Assembly: GCA_965656535.1 (NCBI GenBank)
Contig: CBFHKX010000001.1
Coordinates: 558,001-622,000, forward strand
Direction of reading: 5' to 3'
DNA length: 64,000 nt
From: Lishizhenia sp965656535
GTDB taxonomy: Bacteria > Bacteroidota > Bacteroidia > Flavobacteriales_D > Crocinitomicaceae
Shown: positions 51,306 to 59,339 of the stretch, in pieces
Position numbering within the stretch: position 1 is the first letter of the stretch
Layout of the letters: every line of letters starts with the position of its first letter
The notes under the pieces: generated by a model
The model's input: only the letters and a program-made list of their open reading frames with translations
Database searches by the model: none
What the model was told of the DNA's origin: nothing
Program-made: the position numbers and the translations under genes

Positions 51306-51836
51306 ATGAAAAATCGAAAAAAGAAGAGCTCTAAGAATCAATTAACAAGACTCTTGGAGGGATATAATCAAAAAGAAACCAAAGGAAATATTAATAATAC
51401 ACTATTGAAAAGTGTAGTTGATATTACAAGTGTAGCAGCAGGAACTGGTATAGGTGCGTTAAGTGGAGATAAAGCAAAATTTATTGGGCCGTTGTTTATA
51501 GCGTTAGGACATTATATAGGTGATGAATCTGGTCTTCTAAGAATGCTTGGGGCATCTACATTGTCTTATGGTATAGCTAAATCAAAAGAACTTAAAGAAA
51601 ATCAAGAGCTGCATACAGTAAAAGGCAGAATGAAAAATTTAAAAGAAAATTGGTTAAGTGCTATGTATTTAGATATGAAGCGAGAAAAAGAGACAGGAAC
51701 AGAAGTCAAAGAGAAGCCTCTACCTAAGCCAAGTAGAACAGAAGAAACTCCTGAAGTTTTAGAACCAAGGTTGAATGAACCTTTAGAAAGTGATTTAAAC
51801 TTTTTAGATGATCAACCAGACTTCATTAACTTTTAA
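51306..51836 (+). CDS. Hypothetical protein with glycine-rich hydrophobic core
   Basis: A 176-residue protein: basic start (MKNRKKKSSKNQLTRLLEGY), a hydrophobic Gly/Ala-rich middle (SVAAGTGIGALSGDKAKFIG, LFIALGHYIGDESGLLRMLG) and an acidic Pro/Glu-rich tail. The pattern recalls small membrane or virion proteins of phage-like elements, but no family is firm. It lies in the recombinase-linked block. Confidence 0.45.
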   Translation: MKNRKKKSSKNQLTRLLEGYNQKETKGNINNTLLKSVVDITSVAAGTGIGALSGDKAKFIGPLFIALGHYIGDESGLLRMLGASTLSYGIAKSKELKENQELHTVKGRMKNLKENWLSAMYLDMKREKETGTEVKEKPLPKPSRTEETPEVLEPRLNEPLESDLNFLDDQPDFINF

Positions 51837-51848
51837 AACACTCGTAAA

Positions 51849-52502
51849 ATGATAACTAAATTAACATATAACTCAGATAATTTAGAGATGATTTATCATT
51901 CTTTAAAAACGTTACAAGAACACAATACCCCAAGAGATTTCGAAATAAGAGTAGATGGACTTTCTGTTGTACCACGAACAAAGATTGTAGAGCGATTCTA
52001 TTTTCATCAAGAGTATATAATAGACATTACAAATGAAGTAACAGTTCTATTGTATTATGGTAATTCAAGACTAAACGATAAGTATATTTTATCTCATAAT
52101 CAAGATTTTATGACCAAAGAAGCTTATGAAAAGAAGTTAGCAAGAAAACTAAAAAAGCTCAAAACAAAAAGTAAGTTAAAGTCATTATTAGTTAAAACAA
52201 AAGAGCAGAAAGAAACGATCAAGGAATTAGAATCTAAAATTAACCTTTTAGAAAGTTCACAAAGCAAAGCTATAAAAGAAGTATTACCTCTATTAACTAG
52301 AGTTATGGGGACGAATAATAACGCAGCTTTAGATGATGAGTCGAAGCAGATTATAGAAATAATAAAAGAATTGAAGAACGAACTAGGAGAGGAACTATAT
52401 AATCAAGCAATGTTTTTAGGCTTAACAGTAGCTAAAAATCCAGAAATAATGGATGATGTAAACGCATTTGTAAATCAAAAACTAAAAGAAAATGAAGAAT
52501 AA
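51849..52502 (+). CDS. Hypothetical coiled-coil protein
   Basis: A 217-residue protein with a folded N-terminal region (about residues 1-85) and a Lys/Glu-rich coiled coil (residues 95-145: KKLARKLKKLKTKSKLKSLL, KETIKELESKINLLESSQSK). No family is recognised. It is 12 bp after the previous gene and overlaps the small HTH gene by 11 bp, so it is co-translated with its neighbours. Confidence 0.5.
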   Translation: MITKLTYNSDNLEMIYHSLKTLQEHNTPRDFEIRVDGLSVVPRTKIVERFYFHQEYIIDITNEVTVLLYYGNSRLNDKYILSHNQDFMTKEAYEKKLARKLKKLKTKSKLKSLLVKTKEQKETIKELESKINLLESSQSKAIKEVLPLLTRVMGTNNNAALDDESKQIIEIIKELKNELGEELYNQAMFLGLTVAKNPEIMDDVNAFVNQKLKENEE

Positions 52503-52659
52503 AGAATTATTAACAAGAAAAGAAGCTGCGCAGTATTTATCCATTTCATTAAGTACACTTAAAAATTGGACTTATGATCGACTAATAATAGCTTACAAGT
52601 TAGGAGGAAGAATTTATTATAAAAAGAAAGAATTAATCAACGCATTAGAAGAGGTGTAA
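52492..52659 (+). CDS. Excisionase-like helix-turn-helix protein
   Basis: A 55-residue protein (MKNKELLTRKEAAQYLSISL then STLKNWTYDRLIIAYKLGGR and IYYKKKELINALEEV). It matches the MerR-like HTH_17/excisionase fold used by Bacteroidota mobile elements to bend DNA at attachment sites. It lies two genes before the recombinase, the usual position for a recombination directionality factor. Family assignment is by motif; the excisionase role is an inference. Confidence 0.7.
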   Translation: MKNKELLTRKEAAQYLSISLSTLKNWTYDRLIIAYKLGGRIYYKKKELINALEEV

Positions 52660-52673
52660 TAAAGATATTAACA

Positions 52674-53204
52674 ATGAAAAAGGCTATTCAAAATAACATT
52701 TCCAAAACACATGAAACCCATGATGTAAAAGGTTCTTCTCTAGATAAAACAAAGTTAGAAGTTTATGAAACTGATAACTTTGTTTCGCATAATCGTTTAG
52801 TAAAGAATCTACAAAAAATCTTAAAAAAAAGAGATAGCAGTTACATTAGCCAATGTAATGCTATGGGGTTGTTAGAATTAGTTAAAATAAAGAAAGTCTT
52901 AAATTATAAAGATTTACGATCAGTTGTTGATTGGTGTGGAAAGAATAATGTATTTATTCTTCGTCATGGAAATAATCAATTCGTTAATCAATGGGAGTTT
53001 ATTTTGTCTTTCTACGATCCGTTCATAAAGCATTTGAAAGCAAAGCATCAGAATTGGAAGGAATTATTTTCAATTTATTTAAATGGAGATTTAGAGCAAT
53101 TATTAGTTAATGTAGATGAAAAATTTTCTTCAGTTTCTTCAACTAAATTTAAAGTTAAAACGGGAGTAGAAACTTCTTTTTTAAATAAAATTAAAAAAAT
53201 ATGA
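52674..53204 (+). CDS. Hypothetical protein upstream of recombinase
   Basis: A 176-residue basic protein with no recognised domain, 14 bp after the HTH gene and overlapping the recombinase start by 4 bp (ATGA). The tight coupling suggests a role in the element's integration or maintenance, but nothing in the sequence names it. Confidence 0.5.
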   Translation: MKKAIQNNISKTHETHDVKGSSLDKTKLEVYETDNFVSHNRLVKNLQKILKKRDSSYISQCNAMGLLELVKIKKVLNYKDLRSVVDWCGKNNVFILRHGNNQFVNQWEFILSFYDPFIKHLKAKHQNWKELFSIYLNGDLEQLLVNVDEKFSSVSSTKFKVKTGVETSFLNKIKKI

Positions 53205-54528
53205 ATAAGCAAAAACCATTAATAATAGATAAAAGAGATAAAGTAAAAGGGTTATTTACTTATTGTCAAAAATGCAAATCGGTGATAGAAAGTCGTAAGT
53301 GTAAAAATACAGGAAAACGATTGGGCACATGTAAAAGTACAGATAAACATGTATTCAAAGCTGTGATATGTGTTCCAGGAACAACAGGAAAGAAAAGAAA
53401 AACAAGAGTTTTTAAAACAAGAGATCTATTTGAAGCAATTCGTCTAAAAAATGAGTTTGTAAAAGAATTAAATCAGCTAGATTATCAAAATTCTATAATA
53501 GTTACAGAAGCTATCGAAGTTAAACCTAAACTTTTAATAGAGTGTATGGCAATGTATATAGGGTATTTAAATAATGAAGGTGTCGTTGCTCATAAAATTA
53601 AAAACAGAAGTCAGGGGCATATAAAAGATATTGAGCGTTTTTTAGATATTTCTGTTTAAGTTTAAAGTCAAGAAATATAGATCATACACTAGTGAAAATT
53701 AATAACATTAATGATAAAACAGTAGCTATACTTCATAATTATATTTTAGGAGAATTAAAGTATAAAAATAAGACTTATAATAGTTTTATTGGAGCGATGA
53801 GGCAATTTATTAATTGGCTTATTGAAAAGAAAGGATATGAGATTGAAAACCCTTTTATTGGAATTACAAGAAGAACTGAAATCATTGATAAAACAATAAT
53901 TACAAAAGAAGAGTTTGAAAAATTTCTTTCTATCATTGAGCCAGATAGGGGAGTCAAAGTTTTATCTACTGGTGAAAGAAAATATTTATTCCGGATATGG
54001 TTAAAAGATGCTTTTCAACTTGCTTTAGAAACTGGGTTAAGAAGAGAAGAGTTTATGTCAATTAAATTTAAAGATATTGTAGTCAATAAAAAAGGAGTCC
54101 CAATGTTTATACAGGTTGAGAATTTTAAAGTTAACCGACGAAATGATGTTTCGGGAACTGAAAATGCAATAATGAAGCATATTCCAATTACAAAAGGTCT
54201 AAGAGAACTAATAGACAGGTTAGGGTATGAAACAAATAAAGGTTCCGATCATTACTTAATTGCAAAAGAAGAAAATACAAAGTTAAGAACTCGAATAGAA
54301 GTTGTTTCCAAGGCATTTTCTCATTTTTGGCAATTTACTGGAAGTGAGAAAAAAGCTCTTCTAAAACACTTAAGAAAAACTTACTTAACATCTTTAGTGC
54401 AAAGGTTTGGAGAAAAGGCAACTTTGATTAGTTCTCATTCAGGAATTGAAGTCCTAAAAAAACATTATATCAATGACCAACAATTAATGCAAGCAACTAA
54501 CGATTTCTCTGTGTTTAATGACCGATAA
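53201..54528 (+). pseudogene. Tyrosine recombinase (integrase), frameshifted
   Basis: Frame one (53201-53659) has a zinc-finger-like Cys set and the arm/core-binding start; frame two (from about 53660) has the core-binding end and the catalytic domain. Catalytic residues in frame two: Arg in LETGLRREEFMSI, H-x-x-R in KHLRKTYLTS, His in SSHSGIEVLKKHYI and the nucleophile Tyr in HYIND. Adding one T to the TTT at 53655-53657 joins the frames seamlessly (ERFLDISV then LSLKSRNIDHTLVKINNIND). The frame-two start at 53692 is GTG. It catalyses site-specific integration at the tRNA 3' end; as written it may be inactive or an assembly error. Confidence 0.75.
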
Positions 54529-54554
54529 ACGATAGTGAAAGTGTTACAAACGTT

Positions 54555-54572
54555 ACCCCAATGCGTTACTCT
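54555..54572 (+). repeat. Island-end 18-bp motif, right copy
   Basis: ACCCCAATGCGTTACTCT, one mismatch from 22834-22851, in the same orientation and just inside the right tRNA-derived repeat. Confidence 0.45.
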
Positions 54573-54580
54573 AAACAAAA

Positions 54581-54610
54581 AAAGCCTTTCAGAAATGAAA
54601 GGCTTTTTTT
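54581..54610 (+). terminator. Terminator after recombinase gene
   Basis: AAAGCCTTTC and GAAAGGCTTT arms with a 6-nt loop and T-run; the A-run on the left makes it bidirectional. Confidence 0.75.
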
Positions 54611-54631
54611 GTATCGTAGTGATACTCTATG

Positions 54632-54674
54632 TAGCGAGAGCTGGACTCGAACCAACGACCTTCGGGTTATGAGC
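54632..54674 (-). repeat. Divergent tRNA-fMet 3'-end repeat (att, right)
   Basis: Same 3' tRNA segment as 22703-22745, but with two changes that keep the T stem paired (GTTGG with CCAGC instead of GTAGG with CCTGC). The flanking terminator differs from that of the resident tRNA. The sequence beyond TTATGAGCA diverges. Fits an att copy brought by an element from another host. Confidence 0.75.
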
Positions 54675-54721
54675 ATGGAACTAGAAGTAATAAGGCTACA
54701 AAAGTTTATCCGCAGCACAAA

Positions 54722-55009
54722 ATGAGATTGTCTTTTAATAATACTCTTGAGCTACTTGCGTACCTGTCTAACAAGAATTATAATGTTGATTGGTTTAATA
54801 TAAAGTTTGAAAACGGTTGGTATATTGAAGATCATTTGATTAATGGGTTAGAGTTTATAACAAACTCCACCATTGAAAGAAATGTACTTATTGAAAAGTT
54901 ATTTATCATTTGCGGACATGGTATAATTAACATTGACACATTAGAGATTAATCAAACTTATAAACTTTATACTAATGGATCGGTAAGTTCAATATCTTTG
55001 TTGTTCTAA
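54722..55009 (+). CDS. Hypothetical small protein
   Basis: A 95-residue protein of mixed helix/strand character with no signal or recognised domain, 45 bp to the right of the divergent tRNA fragment. It lies between two tRNA-derived repeats, so it may belong to a second, smaller insertion. The following gene-free 55010-55292 shows nothing recognisable. Confidence 0.4.
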   Translation: MRLSFNNTLELLAYLSNKNYNVDWFNIKFENGWYIEDHLINGLEFITNSTIERNVLIEKLFIICGHGIINIDTLEINQTYKLYTNGSVSSISLLF

Positions 55010-55292
55010 GTTTTATAATAATTATTGCCATATTTACTTGATGCAATTATATTTAAAAATTAACTTGTTGTTTATTTCCTATTTTAAAATACACAGGGTT
55101 AAGTTATCACTAATCATTGTTTACTCTACTAAATTATAACATAATGTGTTTAATTTTACATCCCTTTTACCCTTTATGAAGATTAAAGCTTCTTTATTAT
55201 TTACAATTAAAAAGGAAGTGCCGAAAAATTATACTTTCAATTAGATTTCATTTGTGGTGAAGTCTATAAATTTGAATATCAATACTTTTATT

Positions 55293-56099
55293 TTATTCAT
55301 TCAAAGAATCAGCCTTACTTAATATAATTTTTTTAAGTTTTTTAGATAAATCGCAATACTCTTCTTCAGATAAAATACCCAAGTTTAGCAAATCTTTGGC
55401 TTCTTTTAACTCCTTTATAGCTTGTTCTCTTTTTAGAATTTTAGATTTAATATTTCTTTTTTTTTGCTTCTTTTCTAAAAATACTTTAAAAGCACTATTA
55501 TTTTTTACCACCGCATAATACACTAACCAGAATACAAAAGGTAGAATGTAACAATAAATAAATGCATGTAATAAAAACCCTTCTCTTGTAGATCTCCCTA
55601 GTCTACTATATAATTGAACATTTACAATCATAAAAAATATAATAGTAGCGGTAAGAGTGGATAAACTTGACAAATAATATAAAACTCTAAGAGTAATCGT
55701 TTGGAAGTACTTGGATCTTTTTCTGATTGAAAATAATTTTTTTTCGACTAAGTAAATACTAAGCAAAAAAACTCCCCAAACCCACCAAGTATTTTCGAGA
55801 TTAAATGGATTTCCATATTCTTCTATCCAATACGTCATGCTGATTTTATCGATTCTACCGGCCAAAGAAATAGTGAATAAAAACAGAAAAAATGGTGCAA
55901 AGATGCTTAGAACTATATTTATTATAAAATCGTCATTAGATAAAGGTTTAATATTGAATCTGTTGGAATTAATTTTAGTAGTTTGTTTGTAGGGTTGTAT
56001 TTTTGTATCACTAGTATAAGGGGTAGTTTTTGTATATACTAATGTCGAAATAGTTATAACTAAAATTAAAAGAAGTAAAAAAACTATTAAATCAATCAT
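55293..56099 (-). CDS. Membrane protein with SHOCT-like tail
   Basis: A 268-residue protein with about five hydrophobic helices (residues 3-22, 62-85, 105-115, 136-158 and 178-200) and a C-terminal short helix pair (KEAKDLLNLGILSEEEYCDL) that fits the SHOCT module, a short C-terminal domain seen at the end of many membrane proteins. No catalytic function is implied. It is the only sizeable gene between the divergent tRNA repeat and the intact tRNA. Confidence 0.55.
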   Translation of the reverse strand: MIDLIVFLLLLILVITISTLVYTKTTPYTSDTKIQPYKQTTKINSNRFNIKPLSNDDFIINIVLSIFAPFFLFLFTISLAGRIDKISMTYWIEEYGNPFNLENTWWVWGVFLLSIYLVEKKLFSIRKRSKYFQTITLRVLYYLSSLSTLTATIIFFMIVNVQLYSRLGRSTREGFLLHAFIYCYILPFVFWLVYYAVVKNNSAFKVFLEKKQKKRNIKSKILKREQAIKELKEAKDLLNLGILSEEEYCDLSKKLKKIILSKADSLNE

Positions 56100-56357
56100 A
56101 TCAAACGAAACAAAATAAGCTAATCAAAATTAATAAAAAAATATCTTTGAGATATATAGAAGTTATTACAAATAATTGAAATGAATAGTTGTACTTATCT
56201 CCAACCAACTATCTATAAGTGTTTGGATATTGCAGTGTAATACAAACTCATGGACATAATAAATATTAAATGGCAACTTAAAGACAATAGAGATTTTAAA
56301 AAGTTATAAGTCTTTATTGGTTTTGTTCTGGTTTACATTTAAGATATCAGTTTATTC

Positions 56358-56391
56358 TAAGAACTCCTTCAATGGTAGCGAGAGCAGGACT
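56358..56391 (-). repeat. Short tRNA-fMet 3'-end fragment
   Basis: TAAGAACTCCTTCAATGGTA and on to GACT, identical to part of the left repeat rather than to the resident tRNA terminator (CTTCAATGG, not CTCTAATGG). It is followed by a small palindrome (CCTGTC TGCC GACAGG). A relic of a further recombination event. The 56100-56490 stretch holds no gene. Confidence 0.65.
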
Positions 56392-56458
56392 CCCTGTCTG
56401 CCGACAGGCAAGGAACCGCACTATTTTCGTGTATTGATTTTTTGGAATTATTGGACAC

Positions 56459-56488
56459 AAAAAAAGGAGCTCTTAAAAAAGAACTCCT
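56459..56488 (-). terminator. Terminator of tRNA-fMet gene
   Basis: AGGAGTTCTT and AAGAGCTCCT arms on the minus strand followed by T7; begins 4 bp after the tRNA CCA end. Confidence 0.7.
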
Positions 56489-56492
56489 CTAA

Positions 56493-56568
<76 letters not shown>

Positions 56569-56672
56569 CTATATCTTTGTTGGTATTTTTCTATATTAAA
56601 ACAACACGTTTGTTGTTTGCGGGTACAAATATACTGCTTTTATATCGATATGCAAGTCATTTCAAAGAAAAT

Positions 56673-58607
56673 TTAATCTTCAAGACCTAACAATTCTTCT
56701 GTAGCTTTTTCCCATGTTTCCATTTGTTCATCCAACTCTTTTTTGAGCGCCTCATACTCTGCAAGTTGTTGGTTGGCATATGCTTCATCGCTATAGTCGA
56801 GTTCAGCGATAATTTCATTCTTATTTTTAATTTCTTTCTCTAAACGGTCAATTGCTTCCTCTGCTTTGTTGATTTGATTTTTAAACTTGTTCTTCTTTCG
56901 TTTTAATTCTTTTGTTTCTTCGTAAGTGCGTTCGTTTTTACTTTCTACTTTATGCTCTTTTAAAACCGCTGTTGGCTTTATCTCCTCGGTGTTTTCGGGT
57001 TTTAACATCTTTCTTTCAAGATATTCTTGAACGGTGAAATGGTTAATTTTAAGAGATTTATTCTCGATATCCCAAATTCGGTTGGTTAAGCCCTCTAAAA
57101 ACTCTCTATCGTGAGAAACGATAATAAAGGTACCTTCATAATTTTTCAGGGCACTTTTAAGCACTTCCTTACTTTGAATATCTAAGTGATTGGTAGGTTC
57201 ATCAAGAATGAGTACGTTGCCCGGACTCAATAAAAGTTGACATAAAGCGAGTCTTGTTCTTTCACCTCCAGAAAGTACACCTACTTTTTTATTTGCATCT
57301 TCACCACTAAACAAAAAAGCGCCTAAAACAGAACGTAATTCTTTTCTTATTTCTCCTTTAGCAACAAGGTCTACTGTTTCAAGAATGGTCAGGTTTTTAT
57401 CCAAATTTTCGGCTTGGTCTTGTGCAAAATACATCACCTCAACATTATGTCCGTAGTTCACGGTTCCTTCGCCATCTAAGGTTTTCATTATTCTTTTTAG
57501 CAAGGTAGATTTACCTACACCATTTGGCCCAAGTAGCGCAATTTTTTCTCCCCTACCAACTGTAAGGTTGATTCCTTTAAATAAAAGATTATCGCCATAG
57601 CGTTTACCCATATCTTCCATTTCAAGCACCCATTTACCCGGTTGTACACTTAGTGGAAATGCAATTTTCATTTTAGCTACGCTGTCTTCTTCTACTTCAA
57701 TTATTTCAGTTTTTTCTAATTTTTTGATGAGTGATTGAGCAAAGGCAGCTTTGTTCTTTTTAGCTCTAAATTTATCGATTAAGACTTTGGTTTGTTTAAT
57801 GTCTTTTTCTTGCTGTTTAGCAGCAGCTTTCATTCGTTCTATCTCTTCAGCTCTTTTTTCTTTGTAAATGGTATATGGGTAAGGGAAGTCAAGTACACCT
57901 CCTTGTGCAATTTCGAGGGTTCTATTGGTAACATTGTCTAGAAATAATCTATCGTGTGAAATCGTGATAACAGCACCATCAAAACGCTGTAAATACTGTT
58001 CTAACCAAGCAATAGAAATAATATCTAAGTGGTTAGTCGGTTCATCTAGCAAAATCACATCTGGTGTATTTACCAGTATTTTGGCTAGTTCTGCTCTCAT
58101 TTTCCAACCTCCAGAAAAAGCATCTATAGATTGGTTAAATTTGTTTTCTTCGAATCCTAAACCCACTAAAGCAGCTGTGATTTTTTCTTCCCACTGATAA
58201 CCCTCATGAATTTGAAATTGCGTATTTACTTCTTCCAATTCATCTAACAAAGATAAATAAGATTTGCTCTCATAGTCTGTTCGGGTAGTTAATTGATGAT
58301 TGATGTGATCAATTTTTTTTCTTATGTGGTTAAGGGTTTCATTTGAGTATTTTAAATAATCAAAAACCGATTTTTTGCTGTCTATTTTTATGTCTTGAGT
58401 TAAAAACCCAATTGAAGTATCTTTTGGTTTGTGCACTTTTCCTTCACTGGGCTGGTCCCAACCCGCTATTAGTCTCAGTAAAGTTGATTTGCCCGCACCA
58501 TTTTTACCTACTAATCCTACCTTATCGCCTTTGTTTATTTGTACGCTTATTTCACTAAATAAATATCCTTGCGGAAGGTGTGCGCCTAACTGTTCAAGAT
58601 TAACCAT
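56673..58607 (-). CDS. ABC-F family ATPase
   Basis: A 644-residue soluble protein with two ABC cassettes: Walker A GKNGAGKST and GPNGVGKST, signatures FSGGWKMR and LSGGERTR, Walker B/H-loop LLDEPTNHLD and LILDEPTNHLD. A charged P-site-tRNA-interaction-motif linker lies between them and a coiled-coil C-terminus follows (from about 560). No transmembrane domain. ABC-F proteins act on the ribosome E site in translation control or antibiotic protection; the Uup-like C-terminal coiled coil favours a housekeeping subgroup. Substrate class is not resolved. Confidence 0.9.
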   Translation of the reverse strand: MVNLEQLGAHLPQGYLFSEISVQINKGDKVGLVGKNGAGKSTLLRLIAGWDQPSEGKVHKPKDTSIGFLTQDIKIDSKKSVFDYLKYSNETLNHIRKKIDHINHQLTTRTDYESKSYLSLLDELEEVNTQFQIHEGYQWEEKITAALVGLGFEENKFNQSIDAFSGGWKMRAELAKILVNTPDVILLDEPTNHLDIISIAWLEQYLQRFDGAVITISHDRLFLDNVTNRTLEIAQGGVLDFPYPYTIYKEKRAEEIERMKAAAKQQEKDIKQTKVLIDKFRAKKNKAAFAQSLIKKLEKTEIIEVEEDSVAKMKIAFPLSVQPGKWVLEMEDMGKRYGDNLLFKGINLTVGRGEKIALLGPNGVGKSTLLKRIMKTLDGEGTVNYGHNVEVMYFAQDQAENLDKNLTILETVDLVAKGEIRKELRSVLGAFLFSGEDANKKVGVLSGGERTRLALCQLLLSPGNVLILDEPTNHLDIQSKEVLKSALKNYEGTFIIVSHDREFLEGLTNRIWDIENKSLKINHFTVQEYLERKMLKPENTEEIKPTAVLKEHKVESKNERTYEETKELKRKKNKFKNQINKAEEAIDRLEKEIKNKNEIIAELDYSDEAYANQQLAEYEALKKELDEQMETWEKATEELLGLED

Positions 58608-58696
58608 TTTGCAAAGTTAATTTTAATTCGAGAACAAGAATATTTCTCGTAATTACTTTGGGTTAAAAGCAAAAATACACAATTCGGAAAGGTAAC

Positions 58697-59338
58697 TTAA
58701 TCTATCAATATTGCTTTAGACTCTTTCACCAATTCAACGCCCCATTTTAGGATAACCAATCCGATTATGATAGACAATAAGGGATCTAACCAATAATAAT
58801 TGAAAAAGTCAGTGATTAAGGCTCCAAGTAGAATTGCAACAGATGAAAAAGTATCTGCCAACATGTGTAAAAATGCTCCTTTTGTATTGATGTCTTCTAT
58901 TCCTCCCAATACAAGAAATGCAGCTGTTAGCAAGTTAACCGCTAGGCCAAATAGTGCTACCCAGAATAATTGGTCGGTTAAAATGGTTTCGTTGCTAGAG
59001 AACTTTATGATACTCTCGTAAAAAATCCAAAAAACAAAACCAAAAATGAGTAAGGCATTTGTAAATGCAGCAAGTGCTTCAATTTTCTTTGCTTTTGCTA
59101 AGTCTGTTTGTTTCTTAGCATAAATAATTGCGCCAAAGGCAATAGTCAAGGCAAGCGCATGAGAAAGCATATGTACACCATCACTTCTTAGCATAATGCT
59201 GTTGGTGATATAACTATATGCAAATTCAACTACCATTGCAAAGAGCGTAACCGATAGCGCAAGAATTAAACTTGTTTTTTTGGATAGAACTCTTTTGGTC
59301 ACCTTAATTTTTTTTGATGTTGCTTCTAGTGTATTCAT
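58697..59338 (-). CDS. Short cation diffusion facilitator-like transporter
   Basis: A 213-residue protein with six helices of the cation diffusion facilitator fold, with metal-site-like SDGVHMLSHA in helix 2 and HMLADTFSSVA in helix 5. It ends soon after helix 6, so the cytoplasmic C-terminal metal-sensing domain (normally about 90 residues) is absent. The frame extends to 59356, but the ATG at 59338 avoids overlap with the upstream gene. Likely exports a divalent metal such as Zn or Co; specificity not readable. Confidence 0.75.
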   Translation of the reverse strand: MNTLEATSKKIKVTKRVLSKKTSLILALSVTLFAMVVEFAYSYITNSIMLRSDGVHMLSHALALTIAFGAIIYAKKQTDLAKAKKIEALAAFTNALLIFGFVFWIFYESIIKFSSNETILTDQLFWVALFGLAVNLLTAAFLVLGGIEDINTKGAFLHMLADTFSSVAILLGALITDFFNYYWLDPLLSIIIGLVILKWGVELVKESKAILID

Positions 59339-59339
59339 C

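Larger units (their letters stand above)
22703..54674. mobile_element. Genomic island integrated at initiator tRNA gene
   Basis: The segment is bounded by tRNA-fMet 3'-end fragments at 22703-22745 and 54632-54674, with a tyrosine recombinase gene immediately inside the right boundary. The intact tRNA lies at 56493-56568, as expected for integration at a tRNA 3' end. Contents are accessory: adhesins, PorP/SprF and OmpA-like proteins, a hybrid kinase, the DGR, an IS200-like element and unknown genes. It may be a composite of more than one insertion, since another short tRNA fragment lies at 56358-56391. Exact crossover points are not resolvable by eye. Confidence 0.6.
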
